Below are positions 11,867 through 24,456 of a stretch of 64,000 nt of DNA, piece after piece. Position 1 is the first letter of the stretch; the number at the start of each line of letters is the position of its first letter. The notes under the pieces were generated by a model. The model did not search any database. It was not told the DNA's origin and saw only the letters and a list, made by a program, of their open reading frames with translations. A program made the translations under genes and the position numbers. Source of the stretch: Hippopus hippopus (lineage: Eukaryota > Mollusca > Bivalvia > Cardiida > Cardiidae); contig OX328097.1 of the NCBI GenBank assembly GCA_946811185.2, positions 33,627,627 through 33,691,626 on the forward strand, read 5' to 3'.

Positions 11867-12129
11867 TGAGCCGCGCTCTGTGAAAAGGGGGCTTGATGCA
11901 TCTGCGAAAAGTTTCGACACAGGTCAGCCTGCGCAGTCCGCGCAGGCTGACCTGGGCCGAAACTTTTCGCTATTGGTCGATTTTCTGCATGTCAAAGGAT
12001 CAGTCTACCTCATGATTGAGTCGGTTGTTAAAAAAAGTGGCTATTATGGATCCATAAGTATGTGATGGCTTTCTTGGTATGATGGATTACGGAGATGCAT
12101 TAAGTCCCCTTTTGCCAGAGCACGGCTCA
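11867..12129 (+). repeat. H3 copy
   Basis: Nearly identical in layout to the copy at 886-1,142, with both ends preserved. Confidence 0.75.
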
Positions 12130-12182
12130 AATATATATTCATTAATAAAAATATATAAGATAGATATAACTTAACACAAATA

Positions 12183-12430
12183 AGGCATAGTCTGTGAAAA
12201 GGGGATTTGATACATCTGCAAAATGTAGCGATTCAGGTCACCCTGAGGACTCCACGCAGGCAGACCTGTGTCTAAGCTTTTTGCTTTTGGTAAATTTGCT
12301 GCATGCCCAAGGACCATTTAACCTCAATCGGTTGTTAGACAAAATGGATTGTATCAGTCCATAATTATGTGATGAATTGATGCATGTTGGCGATCCCGCC
12401 AATAAACTCCCTTTTGCTAGAGCATGTCTA
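12183..12430 (+). repeat. H3 copy, diverged
   Basis: It follows 50 bp after the previous copy in the same orientation. The hairpin is partly decayed (CAGGTCACCCTGAGGAC). Confidence 0.6.
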
Positions 12431-12625
12431 ATCTAGTCTTAATAATGAGACGTGCTTCTTTTCATATTTGGACATTGACTGGGCACCGCACCGAGGCCAC
12501 CAATCAAAAATTAAAGTCGCCTTCGCGTACAGTTATCTGTACTAATGGCTCACCATTCTTTGCAAACGTAAAGAAATTGGTCGGCTACATTCAATAAAAG
12601 GGTACTATTTTTGCTTTTATATATG

Positions 12626-12886
12626 ACCTGCAACACACGAAAAGGGGCATTCGGACAATTGCGTAAAGTGTCGTCTAGGATCAGCCTGCGCAGTTCGCGC
12701 AGACTAATCCCCAACGAAACTTTCCGTTTTTATGTAATTTTCTGTTTTGCGCGAGTCTACTGTAGGACAAAATCTAATGTAGTCGTAAAGTGCCGTCTCG
12801 AATTAGCCTGCTCGGACAGCGCAGGCTGCTCCGAGACCACACTTTACGCAAATGTCCGAATGCCCCTTTTCGCGTGTTGAAAGCCA
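12626..12886 (+). repeat. H4 copy
   Basis: A longer form with two internal hairpins, followed by a (TA)n tract at 12,888-12,902. Confidence 0.75.
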
Positions 12887-12950
12887 TATATATATATATA
12901 TAATGGAATGGTCTTTTGGCAGTCGGTAACACGTCTGTATTTATGAAACC

Positions 12951-13106
12951 AGGGACCGTATTCGCAGAACATTCTTAGTCCTATTCTCAAAAATGTTCTA
13001 CAGTTGAAAGTAAACCATTTGGTTTAGCCAATCAGAAATTGTGTTTCTTTCTAAATCTAGAATTAGACCGAGAACGTTCTTAAGAATGATTGATGAATAT
13101 GGACCC
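12951..13106 (+). repeat. H5 fold-back element
   Basis: Family H5 is defined here. The ends are GGGACCGTATTC and GAATATGGACCC. The subterminal block is GAACGTTCTTAAG-like. The centre in better copies is a perfect palindrome with half-site TGATTGGCTAAACCA. This copy keeps one half of the centre. Confidence 0.65.
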
Positions 13107-13121
13107 AGATGTGATGGGATT

Positions 13122-14325
13122 GTATAGGTAGTTTGCAGTTCAAAGGGACCCCCTGAATTTTGAAATATCTTGAAAAATCTTGTATCAATTTTGACGAAAC
13201 TTTTCAAAGTCTTTTAAAAGGACCTTACCAACTCTCACAGTGAAAATTAGAATTCTTCTCCTGCAAGAAAGAACATTTTGCCTATTCCAGTGGTGTTAAA
13301 TTTTTGCTCTGAAGCTTAACATTCTCCGACGGTTTGGCACAGTGACTAGAACAGCAAACATACTGTGACTGGACAAGTGCATGACTTCAGTACCTCAATT
13401 CAGTTTCATATGAGGCCCTGAAATTGTTTATTGTACAAATATTATAGTTCTATACTTTACCTTAGATATCGCTCTCGTCACTTTCATTCAAACTTTGAAG
13501 TCTAAAATGATTTGTCCAATGTTTTCTAATATGGTGTCTGTTCTCCAATATTTGATTAAATTTTACTTTCGGCATAGCTTCAAGGTTTTATACAACTTCT
13601 GTTGAGATATTCCAAACCAACTGACACTTAAAGGTCGTTCATGGTTTGTTTTGAATTGTTTTTCCCTATGATTTTTTTTCAGTTCACCTAAAATTAGCCC
13701 AATTGTATTTTGGTCACACTCATAGGGTGGTAGTCTTAAAGACACTGTGTCCCTTTGACCGTAAAAATTCATCTACAACAATACTTTGAGCTTGTTTATG
13801 GAACTTAACCAGTTCCTACAATGCACCCTTCTTCATTTTATTGTTGTATGCCATACCACATGATGTGAGGCAGAGTTTGACTGGGTTTCGAAAAAAAAAA
13901 ATGGTTGGGCATGGAAAAAAAAACAAAGAGTAAACAAGTGTGTGCAAGTCTCCATTACTGAACCATTACAATAAAACCCAAGTAAAAAAACGAGATCAGG
14001 GCCTCAAAAATTGAAGTTTTTACTAATCAAACAATAGACGACAAAAGTTACTGTTCTTGCATGAGAATTGTTTTTATAAACAGGTAAACTCTTTACTTGG
14101 AATAGCCTTCAACCCTCCCACCGTTTTTAAGCTGTTTTGTTCATACTTTTTAACATTGCATTGAATGCAAAAAAGTCAAACTAAGTTATCAAAAATTCTG
14201 AACATTTCACCCAGAGTTGGTAAAGGTAATATTATTAACTATGCAAATTTTCAGCACAATAGCTAAAGCATTTTTTAAGATATTTCAAAATTCAGGGGTC
14301 CCTATGAACCTCAAACTACCTATAC
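13122..14325. mobile_element. Non-autonomous DNA transposon, 1.2 kb
   Basis: The two ends are inverted repeats of about 50 bp. The left starts GTATAGGTAGTTTGCAGTTC and the complement of the right starts GTATAGGTAGTTTGAGGTTC. Both continue through GACCCCTGAATTTTGAAATA, and further blocks such as CCTTACCAACTCT recur inverted deeper inside. There is no transposase-like frame. The superfamily cannot be assigned from the ends. Confidence 0.65.
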
Positions 14326-14386
14326 CTATTGGTTTAAATCACACAGAATAGACAACTGAAAGTGATCACATGACATTCCCGCACGC

Positions 14387-14614
14387 TTAACTCCTTACCA
14401 AAAGACAAATTTTTAAAATAGTCCAAATTGAAACCAGTTGCATACGACAAAAATAACTGTGACTCAAAAATTGAAAATTGTTTTGGGAAGGGTAGAAAAC
14501 ATTGTGGGAAAAGGAGAAAATGCTGGTTAACAGCATTTTCTCCTTTTCCCACAAAGTTTTCAAAAGGCCTTTTTGTTCGGGTCTTTAAAACTCGGGATTG
14601 TGTGGTAAAGGGTT
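14387..14614 (-). repeat. H2 copy, inverted
   Basis: Both TTAACTCCTTACCAAA and GTGGTAAAGGGTTAA ends are present. The central hairpin spans about 14,497-14,565. Confidence 0.7.
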
Positions 14615-15284
14615 AAGCGAAATTCTCGTCCCAGCTGTAGAAATGCCTTACCAAGATACTACTTTTTCTTTCCGCTTTTCTTTCTTATTCATCGAGGGTT
14701 TGCCAGCTAATGCCTGTCTGAATTCATTAATAGTTTTTTGGGTTTTTTTTTTCAGCTTGGTTTAGCATGGTTCCTTTAAACTCGGAACGCAATAAATGTA
14801 AACCGAAAATTTATGTCTGTATAGGCACTCCTCTTCACTCCATTCCCGATATTCCGATTGAAAGGCTCTTTTTGATCATTGCCTTAGAGTAGAGCCCGAA
14901 TCAGATTACATGTTATAGATAGAGCAGGCTGATCTTGATCTACAGGGTCCACAAAGCACCTAAAATCGCTATATTGCATTTGCAAATCTTGTTTTACTTT
15001 TTCAGGGCGAAATATATTCACTCGTTCTCTTTTGACGGCTAAAGTACAATCCCTGAAGCTCTATAAAGTTTTTTTTTTTATCTTAAAGGCCTGGCTAAAC
15101 AAGCGAACAGTATTGATTCAAGATCAGACTACAGGTTTTGTACAGTCTGACCTGGATCTATACCCGTACGAAAGCCTCTCTTTTCGCCTTTGGCGCTAGG
15201 ACGTTTAAAATATTACCAACACACCCTGTCTGCTATATGTGACTCCTTTCAGCTGAATGTCGGTTTCGTCTTTATGATTTGTCT
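14615..15284. other. Non-coding stretch with H1 hairpin fragments
   Basis: H1 hairpin remnants lie at about 14,925-14,955 and 15,110-15,170. Nothing else is recognised. Confidence 0.45.
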
Positions 15285-15430
15285 GTTTTTAAAGCCATTT
15301 TCGACATTATTTTAGTAAATCGCGAAGTGCAGTGGTCCTATTCATGCAATCTTAAACTTTCTTTTTCCCAGATACTTCGTACAACGTTCTTTACAAGCCA
15401 CTGGCTGCTTTCCAATATAGTTTCAGCACA
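15285..15430 (-). mobile_element. SINE fragment
   Basis: It matches the core and tail of the SINE at 18,560-18,876 (CCCAGATACTTCGTACAACG against CCCAGACCTTCGTACAAAAT). It lacks the tRNA-like head. Confidence 0.5.
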
Positions 15431-16871
15431 TCACCGCAATTTCATTGCCTTTTCCTTTCCGCTTATGAAGTTTTGATAAAGTTTAGTATTTGCCTTAAAT
15501 AAGAGAGAAAGAGATACAAAGAGATAGAGTGAAGAAAAATAATAAAGTCAAAAAGAGAAGCAGAGAGACGGAAAGACAGGGAAAAACAAGCAGAGAGAGA
15601 GAGAAAGAGAGAGAAGCGGAAGAAGTGAAATTACATTTCTAAAGTTCCTTATTTCAGCCTGAAAACCAGAAACCTCTCACAGTGGCATAAAAAAAAAAAG
15701 AACCGAGGTATTAACAAGTCGCCAAGTAGTAGACTCAGTCTCCGAGGTAACGAAGGCCCCAGATATATATATTATGATAGACGCGGTCAGACATGTAGGC
15801 TATAGGTACAGACTCTCTACAAATGTATTCCTTGACTTTTAATCCGAATAAATGATCTTGACGACTTCGATAGTAATGAATTTTGACAGAATAAAAATGC
15901 GTTGACTTCAGATTACATCTCCTGAACCATTCATAGAGAAGCTTACAGTCTGATTAAGAACAGCATACATGAATGTGCATGCTTCTTTTAAGAGAAAACC
16001 TCGGTAAACTGTGTGAAATGAAGCAATTTGATCTTAACAAGCAAGAGTTCATTTTTCAAGTATTGATTTGGAACTGACCACTTCTCCCTTCCTTCGAAAT
16101 AGTCTTCCTCTGGATTCAAAGCTTCCTTCTTGATAGGCAATGTGTAAGTCATACCATCAGAGCACCAAATAAGTAAATGATTATTTTGATTGTGGGGAAA
16201 AGAATTGCAGTTTCCAAGCTACTTATGGCAAGAATGTGTCAGTATAGCGGACAGCGCAGATCCAGGATAAGATTAGATCTGATTCTGATGGTAGTTTTTT
16301 GCGATAAACTTAAATTTCTCTGTATAAATAAAAGAATTTTACACTCTAGAACAGGTCAATACATGATGTACCTAGCCGGCTGTTCAGCTTGCGATAAAAG
16401 TCTTCCTCTCACACTGGGATTCAGAGATATATCTCCTGAACCTGGGGTGCTTTTGACATACTTTATGTATACTTTACGTAAATTTTGTATATCGGTTTAC
16501 TCCCTAAGCTCCTTCATAGATTAGGGAAAGAAAAACAATACTAAACGATGTATTTCAAAGTGTAGTTTTGTGCAGTGGGCACCATGTATTGCCGGCTGCA
16601 TCAAATTAGTCGCAGAATTGACACAGAAATGACCTGTCACAATGGATCGTAAACAAATGCAAGACCGAGTGGAAGCGGCTGTTGCAAGACAAAGGCGCGT
16701 ATACTTTTGCGAGCAATCTTGCATTTAATGCAATTGGATTGAAGTCAACCATATATACTAGAAGTAGTACAAAAAATCGCACTGTCACAGGTAAGATCAT
16801 GCGATCGGTTTGGATTTTGGATGAAACCTATTATAATTTGTCATCTGAGAGGCAGTTCGTGCATGCGGGTG
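15431..16871. other. Non-coding stretch with a purine-rich tract
   Basis: A GA-rich simple tract lies at about 15,500-15,620. An open frame at 16,177-16,524 has no recognisable similarity, and I do not call it. Confidence 0.45.
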
Positions 16872-17286
16872 CAACTATACTCCTCACAAAAGTCAAGCAA
16901 CAATGAATTACCGCTGCACCAGAATTTTATTATTACACATATGGACAATATAAACAGACAGTATAAATGTAATGAATATTGAGTTACAAACCTGTCCAAA
17001 TACCGTGTACTGAATGTGTTCTGGTTGCAGATTGAACGGATTTTAGAGATTTTAAAACATCTGGGTAGTGTGGGACCACTTTTTTGTATGTGGATTTAGA
17101 CATTACCTTACTTCGAAAGCCTGAAAGTGAGAAAACATTATCTGACAGAAGTACAGAATTACTTGGACTGGTTTGTAACTCAATATTCATTACATTTATA
17201 CAATGAAATTGTCTATATGTGTAATAATAAAATTCCGGTGCAGAGGTAATTCATTGTTGTTTAACTTTTTGTGAGGAGTATAGTTG
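16872..17286. mobile_element. MITE with about 125-bp terminal inverted repeats
   Basis: Left arm 16,872-16,999 begins CAACTATACTCCTCACAAAA. The complement of the right arm (17,162-17,286) begins the same way and stays alignable through GAATATTGAGTTACAAACC with small differences. The middle of about 160 bp is unique, and there is no coding frame. Confidence 0.75.
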
Positions 17287-17702
17287 AAAAGGAATTCTCT
17301 ACGGTCCTAGCTTTCATTTAAACTGGATTTATTGTAGGTAATACTACAACATGATATATAAACGTTATGCTACCAAAGAAAGGATTGAGGAGAAAACTTT
17401 AAGCGTATAGGAAGTCTCTCTCTCTTTTGTGTGAAATTCTAGTTCCAACAAGATGGATAATAACTACTCTATAAAACTCCATATATCTTTGAAAGAGAAG
17501 GTGGAAGACAGGTAATAAGACTTTATCAGTGAAATTTGGATCAAAATAGGACAAAGGGAGCAGTAGAATGGTAGACAAGAGGAAGAAAAATAAGAAGAAG
17601 AAAATCATTGTGGGGGGGGGGGGGGAAGAAGAAGACATTCGACAACTTTTTTGGATGTTGCATTCACCAGCAAAACCTATCGTTGGTGCTTTTTGTTAGC
17701 AT
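17287..17702. other. Non-coding stretch
   Basis: Purine-rich on the plus strand with a G run at about 17,613-17,625. No gene. Confidence 0.45.
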
Positions 17703-17892
17703 GTCTGAATGCTGTTTTACGCCGATTTCAACATTATTTTAGTCATATCACGGCGACAGCCCACATATTCATGTTTTCCTAGGTTTCACCAGTACTAGGC
17801 TGGGGCTCTGAAGTGTCTTGCCCAAGGACACTTCTGTGAAAAACCCAGTGGAGCCAGCGAGGCTCGAACCCAGGGCCTCCAGGTCACGAGTT
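17703..17892 (-). mobile_element. 5'-truncated SINE copy
   Basis: Same family as 75-301. On the minus strand it starts just before the B-box-like CTGGGTTCGAGCCTC and lacks the A box. TTTT.TTAGCATGT occurs on both sides (about 17,690-17,704 and 17,891-17,905), consistent with a target duplication. Truncation at the head fits LINE-driven retrotransposition. Confidence 0.75.
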
Positions 17893-18154
17893 TTTTTTAG
17901 CATGTACTGGATTATTTTTCAGAACCGTTTCTATTCCAAAGGGCAGAACTGCTGCAATAAAGATGATGATTTGATAGGGTAATGCGTTAGGGCAGAAGGC
18001 CCTACCTCTTAAGTTCCAATACTATGATATCATACTGTCCAAATGTGCTGTTTTCTCTCAAACAGGGCCACAATCGCCAACGGCGTGATGTTTTTTGGTA
18101 CAGACATTTTCTTTCAAAAATAGGAATAGTCATCGACTAGGATATTCTAACTTA

Positions 18155-18312
18155 AGCCTATACTCACCAACCATTCTAAAAAGCATTCTTAATCTTACTC
18201 TAAATTTAGAAAGCAACAAAAGCTCAGATTAGCCGATAAATTTGGTTAAGCCAATCAGAAATTGTGTTCCTTTGAAATGCAGTAAAAAGAATGGTTGGTG
18301 AAATATGGCTCC
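18155..18312 (+). repeat. H5 copy
   Basis: TACTCACCAACCATTCT start and GGTTGGTGAAATATGG end. The central CCAAT palindrome is partly decayed. Confidence 0.6.
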
Positions 18313-18559
18313 AATTGCAGACTTTTTCGACTTATACCTATATAAATAGTAGCACAACGTTGCACGATATAATGCGAATTGTCAAACAACAGTTTCATAG
18401 TCGCACCACACACGCAACCGTATATATTCACGACTCGCTGTCAGAGATCCCTTGCTAGAGAGCCGTATATTCATGGATGATAGTTTTGCATGTATTCCAA
18501 GTGATCAAATTCAGTTTACGTCTAAAAATTTGTCGTTTGGTAAAGGGTTAGAAACAATA

Positions 18560-18876
18560 TATTGCATCGTATGAACGATGTTTACCGTCGATTTTCAATA
18601 TCATTTCAACAATATCACGACGACAAGGGCACCTATCCATGCCTTTCCTTGATATTCCTTTCCCAGACCTTCGTACAAAATTCTTTCCAAGCCTCTGGCT
18701 GGGTTGCTTTCAACATAACCATCGTCGAAACAGTGATCAGCGGTGAGAGGAATGAATCCTGTCGTAATGACTATAATCAATCCTCGGAAGGAAAATGGCC
18801 GGCCAGGGAATTCGAACCAGCTACCCCTTGGTCTCAAGTCCTGCACGCTACCGATTGTGCTACCGGGCTCGGCTAA
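18560..18876 (-). mobile_element. tRNA-derived SINE, second subfamily
   Basis: The minus strand starts GCCGAGCCCGGTAGCACAAT with an A-box-like TAGCACAATCGGTAGCG and a B-box-like TGGTTCGAATTCC. Core and tail follow. The head differs from that of the 75-301 copy, while the tail (AATATTGAAA..CGGTAAAC) is related. Confidence 0.7.
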
Positions 18877-19183
18877 AGTGTAAAAGGAACTACTGCTGTT
18901 GTTCGTGAAATTATTGTTTGCTGTCCTTGATCTCATATTTCTGTAGTAAAGATGACATACATCTATCATGCCCGTAGGACAATGATTGAAAAAAATATAT
19001 ATATCACCTTGAAAAACGATACTAATAAAAAAGGTTATCATACTTGCAGATAGAGACACAATTTTATGTGGCGTGATGTAGTACCACTGTGAATGAGTTG
19101 AGTGAATGTCAGAACAGGGCTGTTGAAGGACAAAATAGTAACGTAGATTAGGTTGAAGGAAAACTCAAATACTAGTATGGTTT

Positions 19184-19628
19184 TACCCTTTACCAAACAA
19201 TCCCGTGTTTTACCGACAAAGAATTAGCCCTTATCCTGGTAAATAAATTACATGAAACTTTCATACCGATGTTAAAAACCTGATTGATGCTATTTCAAAT
19301 TTATTTTTTGAGAAAAAATATCCCCTTATCGCACAATGTAGATCCAAGATCAGAATGCACGTTCTAAGCAGTCTGATCGTGATATACACTGTCTGCAAAA
19401 GATCAGTGAGTCACGCCTAGCAGCCAAAGGATTAAGGGATTTTTTTTTGAAAACTTTGTGGGCAGAGAAGAAAATGTTGGCAACTGCGATTTTCTCCTTT
19501 TCCCCCAAAATTTCTTTTTTTCCTTTAAAAGACAAGCCCCAATTTTTTTTTGCCACATTTATCGTAACGTCCGCAAATTCTTTCTATTTGGTCGAGTTCA
19601 AAATTGTGTCGTCTGGTAAAGAGTCAAA
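19184..19628 (+). repeat. H2 copy split by an H1 insertion
   Basis: The H2 start (CCCTTTACCAAACAATCCCG) is at about 19,188. H1 follows, and the H2 hairpin and end (GTCGTCTGGTAAAGAGT) resume after 19,440. The nesting shows that this H1 moved after this H2. Confidence 0.65.
19224..19434 (-). repeat. H1 copy nested in H2
   Basis: Inverted H1 with TTAGCCCTTATCCTGG and CAGCCAAAGGATTAA ends. Confidence 0.7.
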
Positions 19629-19847
19629 ATCCAGTGACGTGAGAGAAGAGCGGGCAACACGCGGGGGAGGAGCAGGATTGTCATATGGAAGGCATTTACA
19701 GACGCCAGTTTAAATGAAGCTAAATTGATGATACTCGTCCTTGAAACGGCAAAATTTCTAAAATACACTGTTCTGGGGACAATCGGAAGATTTTCACCGA
19801 CTCATTTTTTTTAAAAAACGATTGAAGACAATTCTGCAATTAAAAAA

Positions 19848-20073
19848 AAAACTTTTTACCTTCTACCACACAGTCCCGAGTTATTACTACATTAAGAAAG
19901 CAGGCTTTAAAAAAAAATTGGGAAATGAAAAAAAAAAAATGCAGGTTACCAGCATTTCCTCCTTTTCCCACAATATTTTCTGCCTATTTTGAGACAAATC
20001 CCATTAACCATTTGATTAGTCGTCTGCAACTACTTTGAACGAATCTAAAATATTCTAGTACTGGTAGAGAGTT
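19848..20073 (+). repeat. H2 copy
   Basis: A-rich expansions at 19,910-19,940 separate the start from the first hairpin arm. The end is CTGGTAGAGAGTTAA. Confidence 0.6.
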
Positions 20074-20496
20074 AAAGGTTTTTGTTTTTTTGTTTACGTG
20101 TATATAAAAGTACCTTGTAACAACCTGTGTAGTGGGAGAGTTTCACGATATCTTAACCAATGTCTTGATTCATGTTTTTGACACGATCCATTTAAAATAA
20201 GCCAGAATCTTGACAATTGTGCATTAGTACAGCTCTTTCACGCTTAAAGCGTCAGCTAAACCCAACACATATTTTCAGTCTAGAATAAAAACCCTAATTA
20301 GAGTAACATCAATTTTTCTAGTAACGTTCCTGCCCCCATCCCCAATCCCTGCACGCCAAAGTCTGTATGAAGAGAGGATATCTTCGCCCCTGAATGCTCG
20401 TTTTTGTTATCTTTAAAAAAATATGCCCTACTTTTTGAAAATCAAAGTTTATATCAGTGTTACGCAATCTCAATTGCCTATGCGTACAAATCTTTT

Positions 20497-20529
<33 letters not shown>

Positions 20530-20695
20530 ACATAACTACTGTTTGTTTTCGATCTAAAAGTCAGTATAAGGGAAAATAATTTTTGTCGGTCGTTTTGATA
20601 CGTTCCACGTAATTGCCATACCATATCTCAGTCTATCTGTCTGTTCGTCCCTCCATTTGTCAGTCAGTTTTTCTCTCTCTCTAATAAACTGAAAT
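20074..20695. other. Non-coding stretch with a T/G homopolymer
   Basis: A T run then a G run lie at about 20,493-20,527. No gene. Confidence 0.45.
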
Positions 20696-20995
20696 TAACC
20701 CTTTAACTCCTGAAAAACCATATGCCGCACGCTACTTTAAAAGCATTATTGTAGAGTAAGGGTAATCAGCATAAACTAAAGTTTGATACATGAAAATATG
20801 ATACAAGCATACATGTGAAAATATTGTGACTAAAGGAGAAATTGCTTGTGACGAGCAATTTTTCTTTTGTTACTATATTTCCACAGATAGTCTCCTGCAA
20901 AAAGTAAAAGGTTGTCAACATGGGATAGTTAGATGATATTATGTGCAGACACGAAGTAAGAAAATACATGTTCGCAGTGACGCTAAAGGGTTGGG
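20696..20995. repeat. H2-like fold-back with a different central hairpin
   Basis: TTAACCCTTTAACTCC start and ACGCTAAAGGGTT end. The central hairpin reads GGAGAAATTGCTTGTGACGA and its complement. A related arm occurs at 9,240-9,300 and 44,680-44,730, suggesting an H2 subfamily. Confidence 0.5.
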
Positions 20996-21254
20996 CGAAA
21001 AGTAGAAAGCGAGCTGGTATGTGTAGAATGTTGCGGTTAGTCTTCAAGCCACACATTTGGCAAGCTTGGATAATCTGTTATGGAATCAGCCGAACCATGA
21101 TGAGTGGGTACGTTGAATAATATGTAGATCTATACGGAATCTACCGAGTTGTGACTTGTGTCTCGTCACAGAGGAAAGCTACTTCTGCGACAAAAAGGTC
21201 GCAAGTGACCCATGGCTAGAGAAACCAACCAGCAAGGTATGACGAATTGCATAG

Positions 21255-21260
21255 CTAAAG
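21255..21260. repeat. Target-site duplication CTAAAG (left)
   Basis: The direct repeat CTAAAG is found again at 24,182-24,187, immediately outside the inverted ends of the 2.9-kb element. Confidence 0.6.
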
Positions 21261-23253
21261 TATGGTGGCATATTTCTGCCGCGAGATACGAGATAGCTAT
21301 CATGATAATTTAAGAGAAGTATCGTGATAAAACAAAAATTTTCATGATAAAAATATCGCGATAATTCTAACTCTTATCATGATTTTTTCTGCTTTCGTGC
21401 CTACAACTGACATTCATGGTACCTATAATTAGATACGGTTTCGGAACACTTTCGTCTACAACCATATGAATTCTCCTTTTTCATGGATGGTTTTAAAGTT
21501 GTTCGTAGGAGGCATTTCGAGTCGTCTTTGTGATTTTACAGACCTCTGTTCATTTCGAGTATTGTCAAAATTTACCAATTAAGGTACAAAAAAAATGTTA
21601 ATGATTCGAAATTTTACTTACTGCAATCTTATTAAAGGGTAACTCCAGACCAAAGTTTTCATTTCCAAATCGGATAAAACTTTACTAGAGTTATGTTAAC
21701 AAAAATTTTTTTAGCGTTCTGTGACGCTTACTTCACGAGATATAGAGGTTTAAACTTCGGATTTTCACCTGTCTGACAGTCGCTAATTGAACAAATGGTG
21801 ACTTCCAGCAGTTTGCCGTGACGTTACAAGTGTCACGGAGAAGATATGGTCGCTATATATGAACTAACGCAGAAAACTGAAAAAACTACATGAAATTCGT
21901 AAAGATATAAATCGCTTTATCAAGTTTAAATCACTTGTGCACTGCAGAATTTTCACCTCTATCGCTCTTACATCTTACTACAATCATAGGAAAGAAATTT
22001 TGAATGAATTAGCCTAGTGGAGATAGTACTTATGAAAAGGAAAAGTTATTCTTCTGGTGGGAAACAAAACTATTTTGAAATTTATTTCTTGAAGTTATTT
22101 CAGTTATACCACTGCCTAATCAGCGAATTTTAATAGATAAAAATAAAAAAGAAATAATAACTCAAGATAGTTGAAACATGCCAAAATTCTCTTCTACTAG
22201 GTGGTAGAAGGAAGAAGGAACGTTGCAATGTGTAAAGTAAGTCATTCGAGTACAGTTCTAAGGCTGTTTCTACCAAATATAGGACACCGTCGATCATTGA
22301 ACGGTCTACAAATCCTGCGCAGTCTGATCTTGATCTACACCATCAGTGTCAGCATTTTACATGTCTCCTTCAGCTTGGGAAGAATTAAAAGCCTTAATCT
22401 ACCTCAGAAATCGTATCCTTTCTTTAACATTCACGAACAATGTCAAATCCAGCACACATCCTGAATTTGCTATTAAAGTTAAATCCATTTTTTATTTTTT
22501 CACTTGATCTTCATTTATTTTCCTACGTGGTTTTTTTTTTTTTTTTTTTTTCACAATTTCAAATTTGTTTCTTTCATCAACAACAACGTTAAAAGATTGT
22601 CTGAATTGCCTCCTGCCTTCCTGCCTTCCTGCCTTCCTGCCCTCCATATCATGCAGTAAACGTTTTTGATCGTCTGTAAAATACAGGGTCAGTCCATTTC
22701 CTACATACTGAGACATGAAAGGAGTAAAATTTAAGTGGAAATACCAACGTGGACAAAAATTATTTAACTCTCTTCTTCCGTATTTCTCGCTGTAATCATG
22801 TACCAGATAACAGATGCAGATTGCTGACCATAAAAATGCAGCGTAAATTAAAAATTTATAACTGCATACAAACTTTACACAAGATTTTAGTGCGCCAACT
22901 TTTTATTTTGCGAAAAGAATTGTGTGTTCCATCAATGCAAAGGGTTAATTCGGCGCCTCTTTGATGTTGGTATCGTACCATTGTGGTCTCACATATTTTT
23001 TTTGCCCGGCTTGCAGCTGGGGGTTAACAAGCACTTGTCCTAAACATGTCATGTACAAAGTTACTCTTTTGTTTTCACGACCATATTGAGCCCTTTTTCT
23101 TATAAAATGTGAATGGAATTTGGAATTTTACACAGGTTAAATGGGTAAGTCTAACGTCATAACTTTTGTATTTTCCTCATTCATACGATCTTAAATAAAA
23201 AAAAATCCCATAATCTGCTTGTCGAATTTCTATTCTAACAACCCTCCAACTCC

Positions 23254-23254
<1 letters not shown>

Positions 23255-23286
<32 letters not shown>

Positions 23287-23301
23287 TCGCTCGCTCGCTC
23301 T
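23255..23301. repeat. Microsatellite (CT)n(GC)n(GCTC)n
   Basis: CT, CG and CTCG simple repeats adjoin each other. Confidence 0.8.
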
Positions 23302-23372
23302 CATATGAAAGAGATGGATAATCAACAGTGAATTCACCATTGTTTTCTTGCCTCATTTAAATTTCTGTGGGG

Positions 23373-23570
23373 CCCCAAGGCTGCTGAGCGCGACTCAGTG
23401 ACCTTTTCCGAACAGTATATATTAAGATCAAACTGCACAGAACGTGCAATCTGATCTTATGTACAGTGTCCAATACGGAGATATCTATTTTTGTATCTCC
23501 AAAAACTAGCACTATTCGAAATTTTGCAATCGGCATGAAGGTTTATTTAACCTGTTGAGGATTAATGGTA
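23373..23570 (+). repeat. H1 copy, decayed ends
   Basis: Begins AAGGCTGCTGAGCGCGACTC. The central hairpin is intact and the 3' end is eroded. Confidence 0.6.
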
Positions 23571-24456
23571 AATCTGATATTAAGCCACGTCATTCGGTTC
23601 AGACAGACAGACAGCAAACTGGCGAATAAATAGTCATCTCCTGGCTCGAAATAGTGCTTAAACTCGGCACCCGGCATATGACAGTCGTCTCCCGACACGA
23701 GGGAAGATAAGGCTGTGAGAAAAAAAGTCAGTATCAGAGCAAATTAATAGTACACAGAAGCCGAAATAAGTGTGGCGTCACATCCGGTTTATTGCAGATT
23801 TCACAAACTCGCACAGGTGTGCAACCACATTTTCGCTTATAACATTGAAATACGGTTTTCAATTTTAAGATTGTTTTCATTAAAGGATTCATATATCCAA
23901 AATGAGATTTTGGCTGTAGTTGCCCTTTAAGTCAAAACTACCGAGTTCATCCAAATGATGCATTTTCTATTTATAGATATCACAATAGTTTTATCTCGCA
24001 TGTCAGCTTCGAGCACGGTTGAGAAATTTTGCGATAAAATATTAGTTTATCGTGATACTTTTATCAAGAAACTTTTCACTTTCTTGATAAGATTTCCAGG
24101 AAACTTTTATTTTATCGTGATAGTTTACTAAAATTATCATGATAGCTATCTCGTATCTCGTGGCAGAAATATGCCACCATACTAAAGTAATAGATGCAGA
24201 CATTATACTGTAGTATCGAACATTTACAAAGGACTGTCACAATCCAAACTTTATTTCTTCATCAAAATAATTTATCACTTTGGTCAGCCTGACTGCACCT
24301 GAATATGCAGGGATGGGAGACAGGAGTGTTGGCTGTATACATGTGTAACATTCTATTTTCTTTCTTTCTGCCTTGCGGTTAACTATTTTTTTTTTCAAAT
24401 AATGCATTCATTACAACTCTTCTTCTGATGTACGACTTCATAAAGTCGTCATCTAG

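Larger units (their letters stand above)
21632..23930. mobile_element. Possible nested inverted-repeat element
   Basis: TTAAAGGGTAACTCCAGACC at the left and TGTAGTTGCCCTTTAA at the right are imperfect inverted copies of about 35 bp inside the larger element. Their divergence exceeds that of the outer ends. Confidence 0.4.
21261..24181. mobile_element. Non-autonomous inverted-repeat element, 2.9 kb, 6-bp direct repeats
   Basis: The left end TATGGTGGCATATTTCTGCC and the right end are inverted copies matching over at least 51 bp with one mismatch. Both continue into ATCATGATAA/TATCGTGATA-rich subterminal sequence. CTAAAG flanks both sides. No coding frame survives inside, only other repeats. 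A 6-bp duplication would fit several superfamilies, so I leave it unassigned. Confidence 0.65.
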
